64,000 nt of DNA, taken from assembly GCA_037178625.1 (NCBI GenBank), contig JAWZXG010000034.1, positions 1-64,000 on the forward strand, written 5' to 3'. Positions 1 to 11,299 of this stretch are shown here, piece after piece. The stretch comes from Skeletonema tropicum. Its lineage: Eukaryota; Bacillariophyta; Thalassiosirophyceae; Thalassiosirales; Thalassiosiraceae. The notes beneath the pieces were generated by a model that did not search any database, was not told the DNA's origin, and saw only the letters and a program-made list of their open reading frames with translations. A program made the position numbers and the translations under genes. How positions within the stretch are numbered: the first letter of the stretch is position 1; every line of letters begins with the position of its first letter.

Positions 1-405
1 CAAAATCACTTCAAAATTGAAATGCAACTCATGTCGATGAGGCGCACACAGTAACAGCGTTGGGGCGACGTTGAACGCAACGAGGCGTTGAATAAGGATG
101 ATGTAATGATCATCTCACAGAATTGGCAGAGGAACAAGAGGATTTTGAGATTTCAAAACAGGCTCGAAACACGACTTTCCGGTACTGTCCTGTATCCATC
201 GCCGATTTTTTTTATTTTTTTGCACACTTTCATGCCACCGCTGATGTGCATCGATAGGCATCGATGCACTGAACACAGAGCACACCTTTGGTCTCTACCA
301 CATTCTCCTGAAGTAGAGAACTCTAAAGCAAAAGAGAATAATGCGCATGAGGATATTGCAGGAGCACATAAATAGCAATTAAGTAGCTGATCAGTGTCAA
401 GGAGA
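1..405. other. Intergenic, window start
   Basis: I see no convincing gene here. Short open frames lack family features. A start codon at 406 marks the probable beginning of the next gene. Confidence 0.4.
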
Positions 406-3400
406 GATGACGGCGCGTGGATAGGGCAGCGCGTGCCAAATTAAAGGCTCGATACGGTGGCTCCATCAAACAAAAATCTGCAAATGGAGATGTGGGCAAA
501 CACTCTCCAATTCCAGCCTCCCACAAACCCGACCCTGTGGGAGTCATTGATAATCGTGATGATGAGCATCTCTCATCAGCGATAATTCGAGAATCTGATG
601 CCGCAATTCGAGATACATCACCGCCAACTCAAAGTAATGACACAACAATGGATGTTGCAATGAAGAGTCAAGAGCCTTCAGCTGCCCAGCAAAAAGCATC
701 CCAAGTTGCCATGGCAAAGAAGAAGATCGCGGCGGCAAGGAGGGCCGTTTCACCAGTGAAGAACGCTTATCATGACAAACTCATGGCGTCAAGAAAGGCT
801 GTGTCACAAGTGAAACCAGTGAAGTCTGCGTATAATTACAAACCTACGGTAGAATCACGAAAAGTAGCCAAACCTGCACCACCTATTGAAGAGCAAGTAA
901 ATGCAACTTATACACCGCCGCGAAAAATGTCAAAGAGAAGAGAAATGGCTAGGAACTTCGCAGCTTCGCGTGTGGCAACTTCATCCCCTCAACCAAAGAT
1001 ACAGAAGCCAGATCCAGTTGCGAAAAACTCTATCAGCGCCAAAAGGAATGCATTTGCTTATAAAGTATCACAAACCTATTCCTATTCTGATTCCTATTCT
1101 GAAGAGGTAGGTTCGATGAAATCAAAGTCTTCTTCTTTCGAGAAACCTGAGAATATGGATAGAGTTGCACTTAACAAGACGGAAGGTACCAGATCGTATG
1201 AACTCGCTCGACTTCGAGCTGCCAGTCCTGCTGTTGTAGCGGCGTCGACGGGTAAAGCCTATTTCACAACCAAAGCCACCAGTTGGACATTACGATTCCG
1301 ATGAAGATGAATCTACATCTTATGATGAAGATGAATCTACGTTGTATGATGATGAATCTACATTATGTGATGAGTATTTAGCTCGAAATGCAGTCCTTCA
1401 AAGGAGAGAGCAGTTTCGGATGAAGCAAGTAGAAAACAATGCTCCCAAGGCAGTCAGAGACTCTTCCTTTGACCATTCAAACAAACACACGAGTGACATC
1501 GTTTTAGACCCTCCTGGGCCCTCAATGAGAGATCAATATATCAAGAAACTAGAAGACAAGAGAAGGCCTCAAACTGCAGTCAACGATGCTTCCTTCCGTC
1601 AGCCAAACATCCACATGTCTGATCAATGCGGCAGTTCCATCCCAGATCCTCCTCTGCCTTCAATATCTCATTCATCTTCTGATTTCAAGAAACAAGAGGA
1701 CAAGAGAAGGTCGCAAAACGCAGTCAGCGATGCTTCCTTTCTTCAGCCAAACAATTACATGCCTGATCAATGCGGCAGTTCCTATCCAGGTCCTCCTCTG
1801 CCTTCAATATCTCATTCATCTTCTGATTTCAAGAAACAAGAGGACAAGAGAAGGCCGCAAAACGCAGTCAACGATGCTTCTTTTCTTCAGCCAGACAATT
1901 ACATGCCTGATCAGTGCGGCAGTTCCTATCCAGATCCTCCTCTGCCTTCAATATCTCATTCGTCTTCCGATTTCAAGAAACAAGAGGACAAGAGAAGGCC
2001 GCAAAACGCAGTCAACGATGCTTCCTTTCTTCAGCCAAATAATTACATGCCTGATCAGTGCGGCAGTTCCTATCCAGGTCCTCCTCTGCCTTCAATATCT
2101 CATTCATCTTCTGATTCAAGAAACAAGAGGACAAGAGAAGGTCGCAAAATGCAGTCAACGATGCTTCCTTTTTTCAGCCAGACAATTACATGCCTGATCA
2201 GTGCGGCAGTTCCTATCCAGATCCTCCTCTGCCTTCAAAATCTCATTCATCTTCTGATTTCAAGAAACAAGAGGACAAGAGAAGGCCGCAAAACGCAGTC
2301 AACGATGCTTCCTTTCTTCAGCCAAACAATCACATGCCTGATCAGTGCGGCAGTTCCTATTCAGATCCTCCTCTGCCTTCAATATCTCATTCATCTTCTG
2401 ATTTCAAGAAACAAGAGGACAAGAGAAGGCCGCAAAACGCAGTCAACGATGCTTCCTTTCTTCAGCCAAACAATTACATGCCTGATCAATGCGGCAGTTC
2501 CTATCCAGATCCTCCTCTGCCTTCAATATCTCATTCGTCTTCTGATTTCAAGAAACAAGAGGACAAGAGAAGGCCGCAAAACGCAGTCAACGATGCTTCC
2601 TTTCTTCAGCCAAACAATCACATGCCTGATCAACTGCGGCAGCTCCTACGATCCTCCTCTGCCTTCAATATCTCATTCGTCATCGGCTGCGTCCAACCCA
2701 TCTGCTAAGATCCAACGTTCCTTCCCAGATCCTCCTCTACACCAATATCTCATTCGTCATCGGCTTCATCCAACCCATCTGCTCAAATCCAACAGATTAA
2801 TGAGGTTGTCCCACCGCTTCCTCCGCCACCTCCTCCTCCTCCCAAAACGGAAGCTGAGAACGAGAGTCAAGATTTTGGAGACGGATTTGGGTTTAGCCAG
2901 GAAGAATTTTCTCATGCCTCTTGGGGGGTAGGGCCTGCTTTCTCTGCTGATATGATTACCAATGGAGATGCGGAATGGTCACAACCAGTAAATTGTTCCG
3001 CTGAGCAGAAGGGGAGCAACTCTGCTGAGTGGGATGCAACATCTAAAGATAAGGAAGGAGATACTGTCAAAGATGAAGACAAAGAAAATTTCGAAACAGC
3101 GGCGGATGATCCGCAATGCGATGGAGAGTCCCCGAGTGCTACCGCTTCCGTGCAATATGTAGACTTTGGAGTAGGAAGAAGTCGTGGTGGGAGTGTTGAC
3201 TATGATTCTATTATTGATGAAAAGGAAGAACTTGACAACAGTATTATGAGCGAAGAAACTACTGCGTCGGCAACCGAATTTGATCCTCTATCTATGTTTG
3301 GAGGATCTGATGAATTGTCACACGAGATTGAACAGTCAGATGGCAATGCTCAGAGTAAGGTATCATGGGCAGATCCAACGATTCCAAAGGACGAAGAAAT

Positions 3401-5886
3401 CAATAATCTGGCCAGGAGCACCTTTTCTTCTTCTCAACAGTCGACAAAAGTGGAAGACGCCTCAAACAGCATATCATTTCCTTCGCTGAACAGTGGAACT
3501 CTACCGAAACCACCCAATCCTGCGCCGAACAATTCTGCCAAGGTAACACCTCTCCCATCGAAGAATGTCATTAGAGCTCCTCCTGACTCTCCATCAGGAA
3601 CGGAATCTCTTGAGTCATGGTGGCAAAGTCGCTATGCTTCGTCCCAAAACAATGACATCAACGCAGCTGTACAAGAAGCCCTATTGAATGAAGCGTCGTC
3701 GGCATCGAAGAAGTCTCAAGCTGACTCTTCAAAGACTATGAGCGGTGTTTCTACTTTATCAACCAGTCTCACGCCAGTAACATCAAACGAACGAGTACAA
3801 TCTCGCGAAATTGAAGAGGAAGACAGTTGCAGTATCTTCAGTGGAATAAGTGGAGTTGACGAGGACGGGCAGAAAGTTTCGAGTTATCAAGCTGCAGTGA
3901 CAAAAAATCTCTTGGATCCAATTGCACAAGCTGAAAGCGAGGAAGAAGATATCTTTTCTGGGGTTTCTGCTACCAACACAAAGGATCTTCAAGCAGATGA
4001 TGCTGCTATGAAGTCTGATATGGGTGGCGCTTCTTCTGGCTTTACGTTAAAGAGAGCAAACGCGGAGAGCCACTCAATGCTGTATGGGAATAATACTGTT
4101 GCTACGTCCTCGTACGCACCAAAAAAGGTAATGAACTCCTTAGTGGATGGAATGTCGACGGTATCGTTCTCAAGTCCGATTCAAACTATGAACACTGCAA
4201 GCCAGTATATGCGAGAGTCAAGGGAATCGTTACGCAGCTTACCAGAAAACAATTATGGTGTTATCGAGCTGAAGAACAACGAGAAATCTTCTCCTACAAA
4301 TTCTCATACATCTGATATTACGTCTTCAGTTATCTTCGGTTGCGATCCTCCTAGGAGAGCTGCCCACCAAAGATTTGAAAGAGACCAAGAGAGAATTCTA
4401 GAGACAAACGAATCTGAAGAAGCTGAAAGTATTTTATCAAAGGAGGTCTCCGTAACCGTCAAGTCGGACCAGGTAGTGGAAGGTGAAGTGAATAAAACGA
4501 CTATCGCAAACAGAGGCGTTTCGTTGGTAGCTCCGTCATCTTGTGACAGTACATCGCAAGGAAGCACGTTTGACCAAACAAAGACGACTGATATGCACAC
4601 TGAAGCAGAAAGTCAAGGAGCCCCTTTTGGGCTTTCGGGACTTCGTGACCAAGCAAAAGCGGCAATTTTATCTCGATTTTCCTGTGGCTTATTAAATGCG
4701 TCATCATTTGCAGTCTGTGCACAAGGTAGGAAGATATTTTGCATTCTGTATTTATATTTCTCGCATTGGTGCTCATTCGTACTGACTCTGTTCATTCAAC
4801 TGCCTTGTCTCTAAATCAGGTCAAATGCAGACTGAATCGAGTCTAGATGATGATATTATATCATCTCATTCTAAGAAAGAAAGTGATTTCAACAATTCGA
4901 ATGTCTCTAAATCAGGATCTCCCGACGATGATGTTCATGAACATCCAATTGATATGGTATCGGAGATGGGTACAACTCTGCCACCACCGTTTTCGCCACA
5001 CTCAATCAGATTGAGAGAATCATCTTTCAATAAAGGTGGGGTCGAGGTAACTGCAGCTTCAGAAAAGGCCACCTCAAGTATAGAAGCTGAAAGCGAGTTA
5101 CCTGTGTACAAGTCTGCTTCCGAAGCTCAAAAGGAGGCGCATGAAGCCTTGTTGCTTTATGCATACACCGCTTTGTCAGTTCCACCTCCTACGACCCTTG
5201 TTGAAAAGGGTGAAGGCGCTGAAACAAATTCCACAATATACCCATCTATTGATGGCGGAGTAAGAGAAATGGGTATCATGATGGAAAGATTCCGAAGTCA
5301 AGGCATCGCAGTGTTGAAGCTCAATACACATAATCAATGGCAGCCACGCGTCCTCACTGTGACGAAAGAAGTCAACGTATTCAACAAGACGGATGATGCG
5401 AGATATAAAGGCATAGACTCATGTCCAAAGGGACTTTTATGGCTGAAGAAGTTCAGCGATTCAGAGCACAGCATCGCTTCTATCATAGGGAAGAAGGGTA
5501 AAGGTGGTGTATTCTTCAGTACAATTGAGTCTGTCTCCGTTACAAAAGGAATACATCCTTTGAGCAAGAAACAACAGAAGGGAGCATTTAAGGATAGTTA
5601 CACGTTTGTCTTGTTTGTGAATGACAACGGGTCGAAGAGGGAAATTTACTTTCGGGTTGCAAGCAAAGATGATGTAATTCTTTTATCTGCAGGATTTCAA
5701 GCAGTTATTGATCGAGTGAAGAACGACGAACATCTCAAGCCGAGAAGCTTCAAGCTAACAGTGGACACTATGGTGTCAGGAGGACGATCGGTTCCGCTTT
5801 CACCATTACTATCACCCACTCAGCCACTCAGTGGCACAAGGAAAGCTGTTGCTAACCCCATATCTGACAATCGGTGGGAGGTGTAG
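406..5886 (+). CDS. Large low-complexity protein with C-terminal PH-like domain, frame-disrupted
   Basis: One long gene is suggested by a chain of open frames with continuous composition. The frame changes near 416, 1255-1280, 2117, 2632 and 2735, then stays open to a 94-nt intron (4726-4819) and ends at 5886. The ATG at 406 reaches the frame only if one base near 416 is in error. The N-terminal third is basic and Ser/Ala/Lys-rich, the middle is a 48-residue tandem repeat, and the next part is acidic and Ser-rich. The last exon (about 5275-5740) looks like a PH domain: beta-rich, with W-Q-P-R-V-L-T-V at the second strand and a closing helix. A membrane-lipid or scaffold role is inference. The -1 and +1 shifts alternate, so they may be sequence errors, but a decaying gene is possible. 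Confidence 0.55.
1537..2690 (+). repeat. Coding minisatellite, 144-bp period, about 8 units
   Basis: Units start near 1537, 1681, 1825, 1969, 2113, 2256, 2400 and 2544. Each encodes 48 residues with the core KKQEDKRRPQNAVNDASF and then PDQCGSSYPDPPLPSISHSS. The fourth unit lacks one T (GATTC for GATTTC near 2113) and the last has an extra C near 2632, which shifts and then restores the frame. The first unit is the most diverged and the internal units are nearly identical, so the array has expanded or been homogenised recently. Confidence 0.9.
4726..4819 (+). other. Intron, 94 nt
   Basis: It starts GTAGGAAG after CACAAG and ends CTCTAAATCAG. Splicing (phase 1) joins the acidic Ser-rich frame to the PH-like exon without a stop. 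Unspliced, the frame ends at 4814 in a hydrophobic tail typical of translated intron. Confidence 0.8.
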
Positions 5887-6213
5887 AGGCGATTTGTAAA
5901 CTATGCTTTTAATGTGACTAAATGGTATGTAGAGAAATATTATATGTTAATGGACTACTTCTACGAAAGCATCTGTTAATGGCAAATGAAACACCTCTGC
6001 CTCTCCGTGGAGAAGCTATCAGGTTCTTTCTTCTTTCTGGTTAGATTCCGTTCAATTCAAAATTTAGTGTCATATTTCTTAGGTAATGTAGATAGCAATA
6101 TTTTTGATACATGAACACTAGTTGTGGTCTTCCTGTGTTTACTTGTGTTGATTGCATCCTGCTGGTTGATGTGCATTGCAAGCAGTGAACGCTGCGTATT
6201 CATACAGCCTGAG
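5887..6213. other. Intergenic
   Basis: AT-rich spacer between two genes on the same strand. An in-frame TGA at 6112 bounds the next frame upstream. No repeat or RNA was recognised. Confidence 0.4.
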
Positions 6214-7245
6214 ATGAATCAGCAAGATCAGCCTCGGAAAGAAGTGACGATTCTTGATGGAGGAATGGGGCACGAGCTGAAGCTACGAGGGATCTCTGAT
6301 GGAACATTTGTTGCCGGTGTCCTTGCAAACGAAAATCTTATGCAAGCATCTACAGTCGAAGCAATTCACTATGACTATCTTGCCGCTGGTTGTGATGTAA
6401 TAACGACAAACAGTTTTGTTGCTGTGCCAAGAAGGATGGGAGAATGCGGTCTCGCAACCGATGAATCCAGTTCATTCCATAGAGCTGCAGTGCTAATTAG
6501 ATCAGCAGTTGATCGAGCTAGAGCTGCGACACAAATTGCACATGAAGGCAAAATGCCAGAGAAGCAAAAGAAAATAGCTGGCTGTGTACCGCCTCTAACG
6601 GAATGCTATTTTGGTGACCAAGTGCCAACAATCGAGGACATGATCCCGGAATATCTCATGATTGCATCAACTCTCGTTGACTGCGAAGTAGACATCATCT
6701 TATGCGAGACGCTGTCAACAATTCGCGAAGCAATTGCAGTTTTTCATGCCCTCTCAAAATCTAATAACAAACACATACCGATATGGGTCAGCTATACAAT
6801 CAAAGATGATAATCCAAATGAGCTGAGGTCTGGGGATTCCCTTATAGATGCGTGCAATCAAATTATAAAGCTAGCATCAACTCTAAATTTGCCACTGGAA
6901 GCGATAGGTGTCAACTGTTCCACTCCAAGTGCAATATCAAAGGCATTGTCATTCATGTCTCCTTTGGTTACGGGAAGTGGTGTGAAGCTGTGTGCATATG
7001 GAAATTGCTTTCAAACTACGACATCGGAATGGATGGCGTCTCTCAAAGGTGATAACGATGGACAAAACATAGCTTCCGAAAGATCGATATCGGCAGAAGA
7101 TTATGACCACGAGGGATACCTCTTGCCTCACGCGTATGCGAGATATGCATGCGAATGGGTAGATCTAGGAGCGCAGATTATTGGGGGCTGCTGCGGCAGT
7201 AGACCGCAGCATTTGAAACAAGTTGCATCAATGCTCAGATCATAA
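6214..7245 (+). CDS. Homocysteine S-methyltransferase
   Basis: This protein transfers a methyl group, typically from S-methylmethionine or a related donor, to homocysteine to make methionine. The N-terminus has the family signature TILDGGMGHELK, followed by GCDVITTNSF. The zinc ligands are visible: Cys in GVNC (about residue 232) and the pair in GGCCGS (about 325). The length of about 343 residues fits the stand-alone, cobalamin-independent enzyme, and no folate or B12 domains follow. I chose ATG 6214 because it places the first strand about 10 residues in. ATG 6169 would add a hydrophobic stretch that could be a signal peptide, so organelle targeting is not excluded. The stop lies 19 nt from the stop of the convergent helicase gene. 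Confidence 0.88.
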   Translation: MNQQDQPRKEVTILDGGMGHELKLRGISDGTFVAGVLANENLMQASTVEAIHYDYLAAGCDVITTNSFVAVPRRMGECGLATDESSSFHRAAVLIRSAVDRARAATQIAHEGKMPEKQKKIAGCVPPLTECYFGDQVPTIEDMIPEYLMIASTLVDCEVDIILCETLSTIREAIAVFHALSKSNNKHIPIWVSYTIKDDNPNELRSGDSLIDACNQIIKLASTLNLPLEAIGVNCSTPSAISKALSFMSPLVTGSGVKLCAYGNCFQTTTSEWMASLKGDNDGQNIASERSISAEDYDHEGYLLPHAYARYACEWVDLGAQIIGGCCGSRPQHLKQVASMLRS

Positions 7246-7264
7246 TTTTAACTTTACGAGTGTT

Positions 7265-10200
7265 TTATAAAACATTATACCGTCCTCCACCACCTCCAGG
7301 TCTAGAACCGACACGAAGAGTCTCTTCGTTGAGAAGACGTTTGACTTCAACGATGCAATTTTGAAGAATCTGGCGACTTTGCGCTTCCAAATGAAGGTAT
7401 AGCTTCCTCTCCCCATCTGCAGGAGCTTTACCAGGCTCAATATATTGCCCTTTCAGAGTGACAGCAGTCTGGAATTCATCCTGCAAGCGAGATGTAGTTT
7501 CTTTTTGGGTGACTTTCCATCTTGCTTCTCGTGGGAAATCATTGATTTCAACTTCCTCGACAAAGTGGCTATCTCCGGTAGATTGCATTCCACCAGCGTC
7601 ATCAGATGGAAGCATTCCAGCCTTTCTCAGCAGAGCCTCGCGCATGCCTGGAATCGCCAAAACATCTGACGACACATTTGCAAGCATACCAATAGCACCT
7701 TTCTTATCAATTTCTTTCTTAGGGCTGGGATCTTTTGTGTCAGCGTCCGCATCACCTGTATCATCATCACCCTCTGCAGAACCAGCAACATCTTCGTCTG
7801 GATCAAGAAGTCCTGCTTCAACAAGGGCTTCCCGTTTCTCCAATTTAGCTAATTTTTGTGCATCATTCATTTCGGAGGCGTCATAAGAGAACCCCTTTCC
7901 TTGGTATCCAGAACTCGCCCATCTTGCTTCTCCCTTGGCAACCTTTTCTTTGAACGACTCCGCTAGATCTTTCAACTCTTGACTCAAATTTTTAGATTGG
8001 CCTGCTTCTACAAGGGCCCTCACGATAATCGGTGCAAACTTGGCCTCATCAGTCGAGTTGACGAAGGTGTACGAAACACCCAAGTTCCCAGCTCTGCCTG
8101 TTCGTCCAACGCGGTGTACATAATCTTCCAAATGGTTGGGACTAGAATAATTCACGACGCAACCACACGATGGCACGTCCAATCCACGCCCCGCTACACT
8201 AGTTGCAACAAGGACATTAACACCGCTGTCGACATTTTTGAAGTCGGATAAGTTGGAATCACGATCTTCTTGGTCTAATCCACCATGGATTGACAATGAT
8301 GAATATCCACATCTCGTCAATTGCTCAAACAACGAATCTGCTTGTTCTTGTCGTCCAACAAAGACAATAACTTTCTTTTTATCATCAGCATGATCCCCGA
8401 GAATCTGCAGCAATCTCAAAAACTTGTCTTCTTCCTCTACTACCTCTGCGAATTGCTCTACAGAGTCCGACGCAACAGATCTTCCTCCAACAATAATTTC
8501 CAGCGGTGCTTTTAGTGACCGTTTGGCTAAATTTTCGAGAACACGGGGAAATGTGGCGGAGAATAAAACCAACTGTCTATCTGGCCTGACTGCAGACAAT
8601 ATTGCCGAGATTTGTGGCTCAAAGCCCATATCAAACGCCCTATCACATTCATCTAAACATACCATTGAGACGCGTTGCAGAGAAATCAGCTTTCCGGATT
8701 GCATTGTAAGGATGTCAATCAACCTTCCTGGAGTAGCGCACAAGACATGCGTTCCCCTCTTCAAATCTCCAATCTGTTCAGCAACGCCGGCCCCTCCATA
8801 CACTGCAGTTGACTTTATGTTCAAATGCTTTGAAAATCCTTTACACACTGCGTGAATTTGATACGCCAACTCTCGTGCAGGTGCTAGAATCAAACCAATC
8901 GGACCAGTCTCATTTGGTCCTAATGGTGGCTGGTCTAGAATGTGTCTAAGCATCGGTAATACAAAACCTAAAGTCTTGCCACTGCCCGTCTTCGCAATCG
9001 CAATGACATCTCTCCCCGCCATGATGCATGGCAAGCATTGCGCCTGCACGGGAAAAGGTTCTGTAATTCCCTTCTTTTCAAGAACAGACATGATACGCTC
9101 CGAAAGGCCTGCCTCACGGAATGAAGACACAGGTGCTGGTGCTCCACGCCCTCTTACTTTGACCCCAATCTTTGCTTTGCGCTCTGCTACCTCCATTGGA
9201 GTCAATTTGGCAATCGATTGTGGGACAATGTACAAATTCTTCCTTACTGTCAAATATTCAATTGATTTGTGGTCTACAGCACGAAGCTCCTTCTTCTTGT
9301 TCATCTCCGCCAAAACCTCCAACGCATCTGGGGCGGCTGTCAAAGCTGCAAGATTACGCTCTGCTTCCTCCATGATACCACCCTCTTCGTCGTTGTACAT
9401 TCTCCCCGTTTCTACAGCAACATGTGCCGATTTGCGTATTTGCTCCGCCTCCCGCTCTAATTTGCGAACATGATCTTCCCGTCGTTCCTTTTCAGATTTC
9501 ACTTCCGACTTTGTTTCATACTCATCGTCGTCATCTTCGGTAGTTGTTTTATCATCATTTGTTGGCACATCTTGCTTCTTCAATGCCTCGATGAAAAGCC
9601 GACGTGCATTTTCTTCCTCCTCCTCATCCGTTTCCATCTCACTATCAGGTGCAGGAGTAGCAGGTGCATCCGATTCCCAATCACTGAAAGTATAGTTATT
9701 AACAACTGCATTGTTTTTCTTTGATTGAGATGATGCTGTTGCTGCAAGAGAAGTAGTAGTAGTAGTAGCAGCACTGGAAGAAGATTTCCGTGTCCTTACC
9801 ATAGATCCAAAGGAATCAATATTTCTCCCAGTAATGACGTTATCATCATCTCCCGCCGATGGTTCCGTCTCGAGACCCATCATGAATGCATCAAGAGCAT
9901 CGTTTACTGCATCGTTGTTATCCATTGGTGGATCTATATTATTTTGAGTCTCTGTTGCTTTTTGTTGAGAAGAATGTTTGTCGTCCCCATTACTTTGTTT
10001 CATATCCCATCGGCCCTTCCTTCGTCGTTTACTATTAGTTGGATTTGGAGGCGGTTCTTTGTTATCGGATGTAATTTCTGCGCTATTTGGTCTTTTGTTG
10101 CCCCCCAATAATACTCCACTACTTGCTGCCAACGGTATTGTCGACTTCTTTAATTCGTCTTCTCCCAACAATGGCAAGAGATGATCGGATTTTTTCGCCC

Positions 10201-10441
10201 TATTCTCATGGCCACTATTCTTCGCCTCAGTGTTGTTGTTGTTGTCGTCGTCGTCATCTAAAAAACCGGCCCCCGGCCTCGACCTCTTCTTCTTCTTCCG
10301 TCCCTTCACGTTGGCCAACCCCAATCCGATCTTTACCTTTGGATGTGATGACGACGATGATGTAGTAGGCGCAGGTGCCGAAGGGACTTCTATAATGGTT
10401 GTAGTTTGAAACCCACTGGATTTCTTTTCTTCTTCCTCTTT

Positions 10442-10480
<39 letters not shown>

Positions 10481-10540
10481 TTTCCTCCATGCCTCGAGAC
10501 GCTTGCGCTTCCTTTCGGCTGCGGCATTATCGTCGCCCAT
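7265..10540 (-). CDS. PRP5: DEAD-box RNA helicase, Prp5/DDX46 type
   Basis: This is a 1,091-residue spliceosomal ATPase of the Prp5/DDX46 family, which acts on U2 snRNP and the branch site before prespliceosome assembly. The N-terminal ~450 residues are charged and low-complexity with a polyglutamine run. The helicase core follows: Q motif (FPVQAQCLP), Walker A AKTGSGKT (about 517), a DEAD-box variant DECD (about 630), SAT (about 660) and HRVGRTGRAG (about 812). The linker G-Y-Q-G-K-G-F after the core and the conserved C-terminal domain (FPREARWKVT to the end) are typical of Prp5 and set it apart from other DEAD-box proteins. The DECD box is unusual for this family. No intron is needed. ATG 10540 follows an AT-rich leader. 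Confidence 0.9.
10443..10476 (-). repeat. CAG trinucleotide repeat coding polyglutamine
   Basis: About eleven uninterrupted CAG codons on the minus strand encode glutamines near residues 22-33 of the Prp5-like helicase. Pure CAG without CAA interruptions is prone to length change. Confidence 0.9.
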
Positions 10541-11299
10541 TTTATATATAGTGTTAATTGCAGTGAAATGGTGACGTCCCTGGCTCTAGTCTCCTGTCTT
10601 TCCCCTACCATACACACGGCTGTATGTTGCACTATATTATTTGAGTTAGTGGCGTTGCCGATGCACCGGGGCCAGGGCGGTGGATGGGGACGGGGGATGG
10701 ATTAGGAGCAGTGTTTCAGTAGAGTAAGTATGCAGAAGCGGCAGAAGGATGGAGGGCGGGGTATCTAGCGGCGATGATAGAGGAAGTCAACTCGCTAAAG
10801 TATCGCTTGCGATCTAGAGGAGTAACTACAAAAGAAGCTAGACTTTCTTTCCTCAGATCAGAGTCTATCATAGAGTAGAGCAACGAAGATAATCTATCAT
10901 ATACTTTGGACCCAGTGGGCCTGACTATCACGGGAGGGACAGAAGCTCACGGAGATGCTAACAGAAGCAATGCTCACAGAAGGGTTCGGTTGTCAATATA
11001 TAAGAGAGGCTAAAAAATTATGAGATGGTTGAGCTTTTTGCTCAGAAATTATGAGATGGTCAACCGAGTTTTTTGCTCTACAGTTTATCTTTTACGGACG
11101 GCGGTGTTCGGGGAGGAGGTTTGTCTCCGTCCGGGAGGTTTTCTTCGGAGGTTTGTCTCCAAGAGGTTTTGTCGCCGTGGTTTGTCTCCATACGATTGAA
11201 CCAGATTTGTAACTTTTGTAACACTTCACTTGTAACTAACTCTCACTCAAACTAAGTAGAGTAACTCAGCTTGGATACGCAACAACGATGGCAAACTTC
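10541..11299. other. Intergenic between divergent-upstream and 3' regions, with short repeats
   Basis: This lies between the 5' end of the helicase gene and the 3' end of the oxygenase gene. Two adjacent copies of an about 30-bp unit containing AAATTATGAGATGGT lie near 11015 and 11046. GAGGTTTGTCTCC recurs three times between 11115 and 11190. No gene was recognised. Confidence 0.4.

Noticed and set aside
88..375. Open frame of 95 codons at the window start
   Set aside because: It has no family features, its composition is irregular, and it ends before the start of the long gene.
8424..9473. Plus-strand open frames opposite the helicase gene
   Set aside because: They are antisense shadows of the strongly conserved Prp5-like coding sequence.
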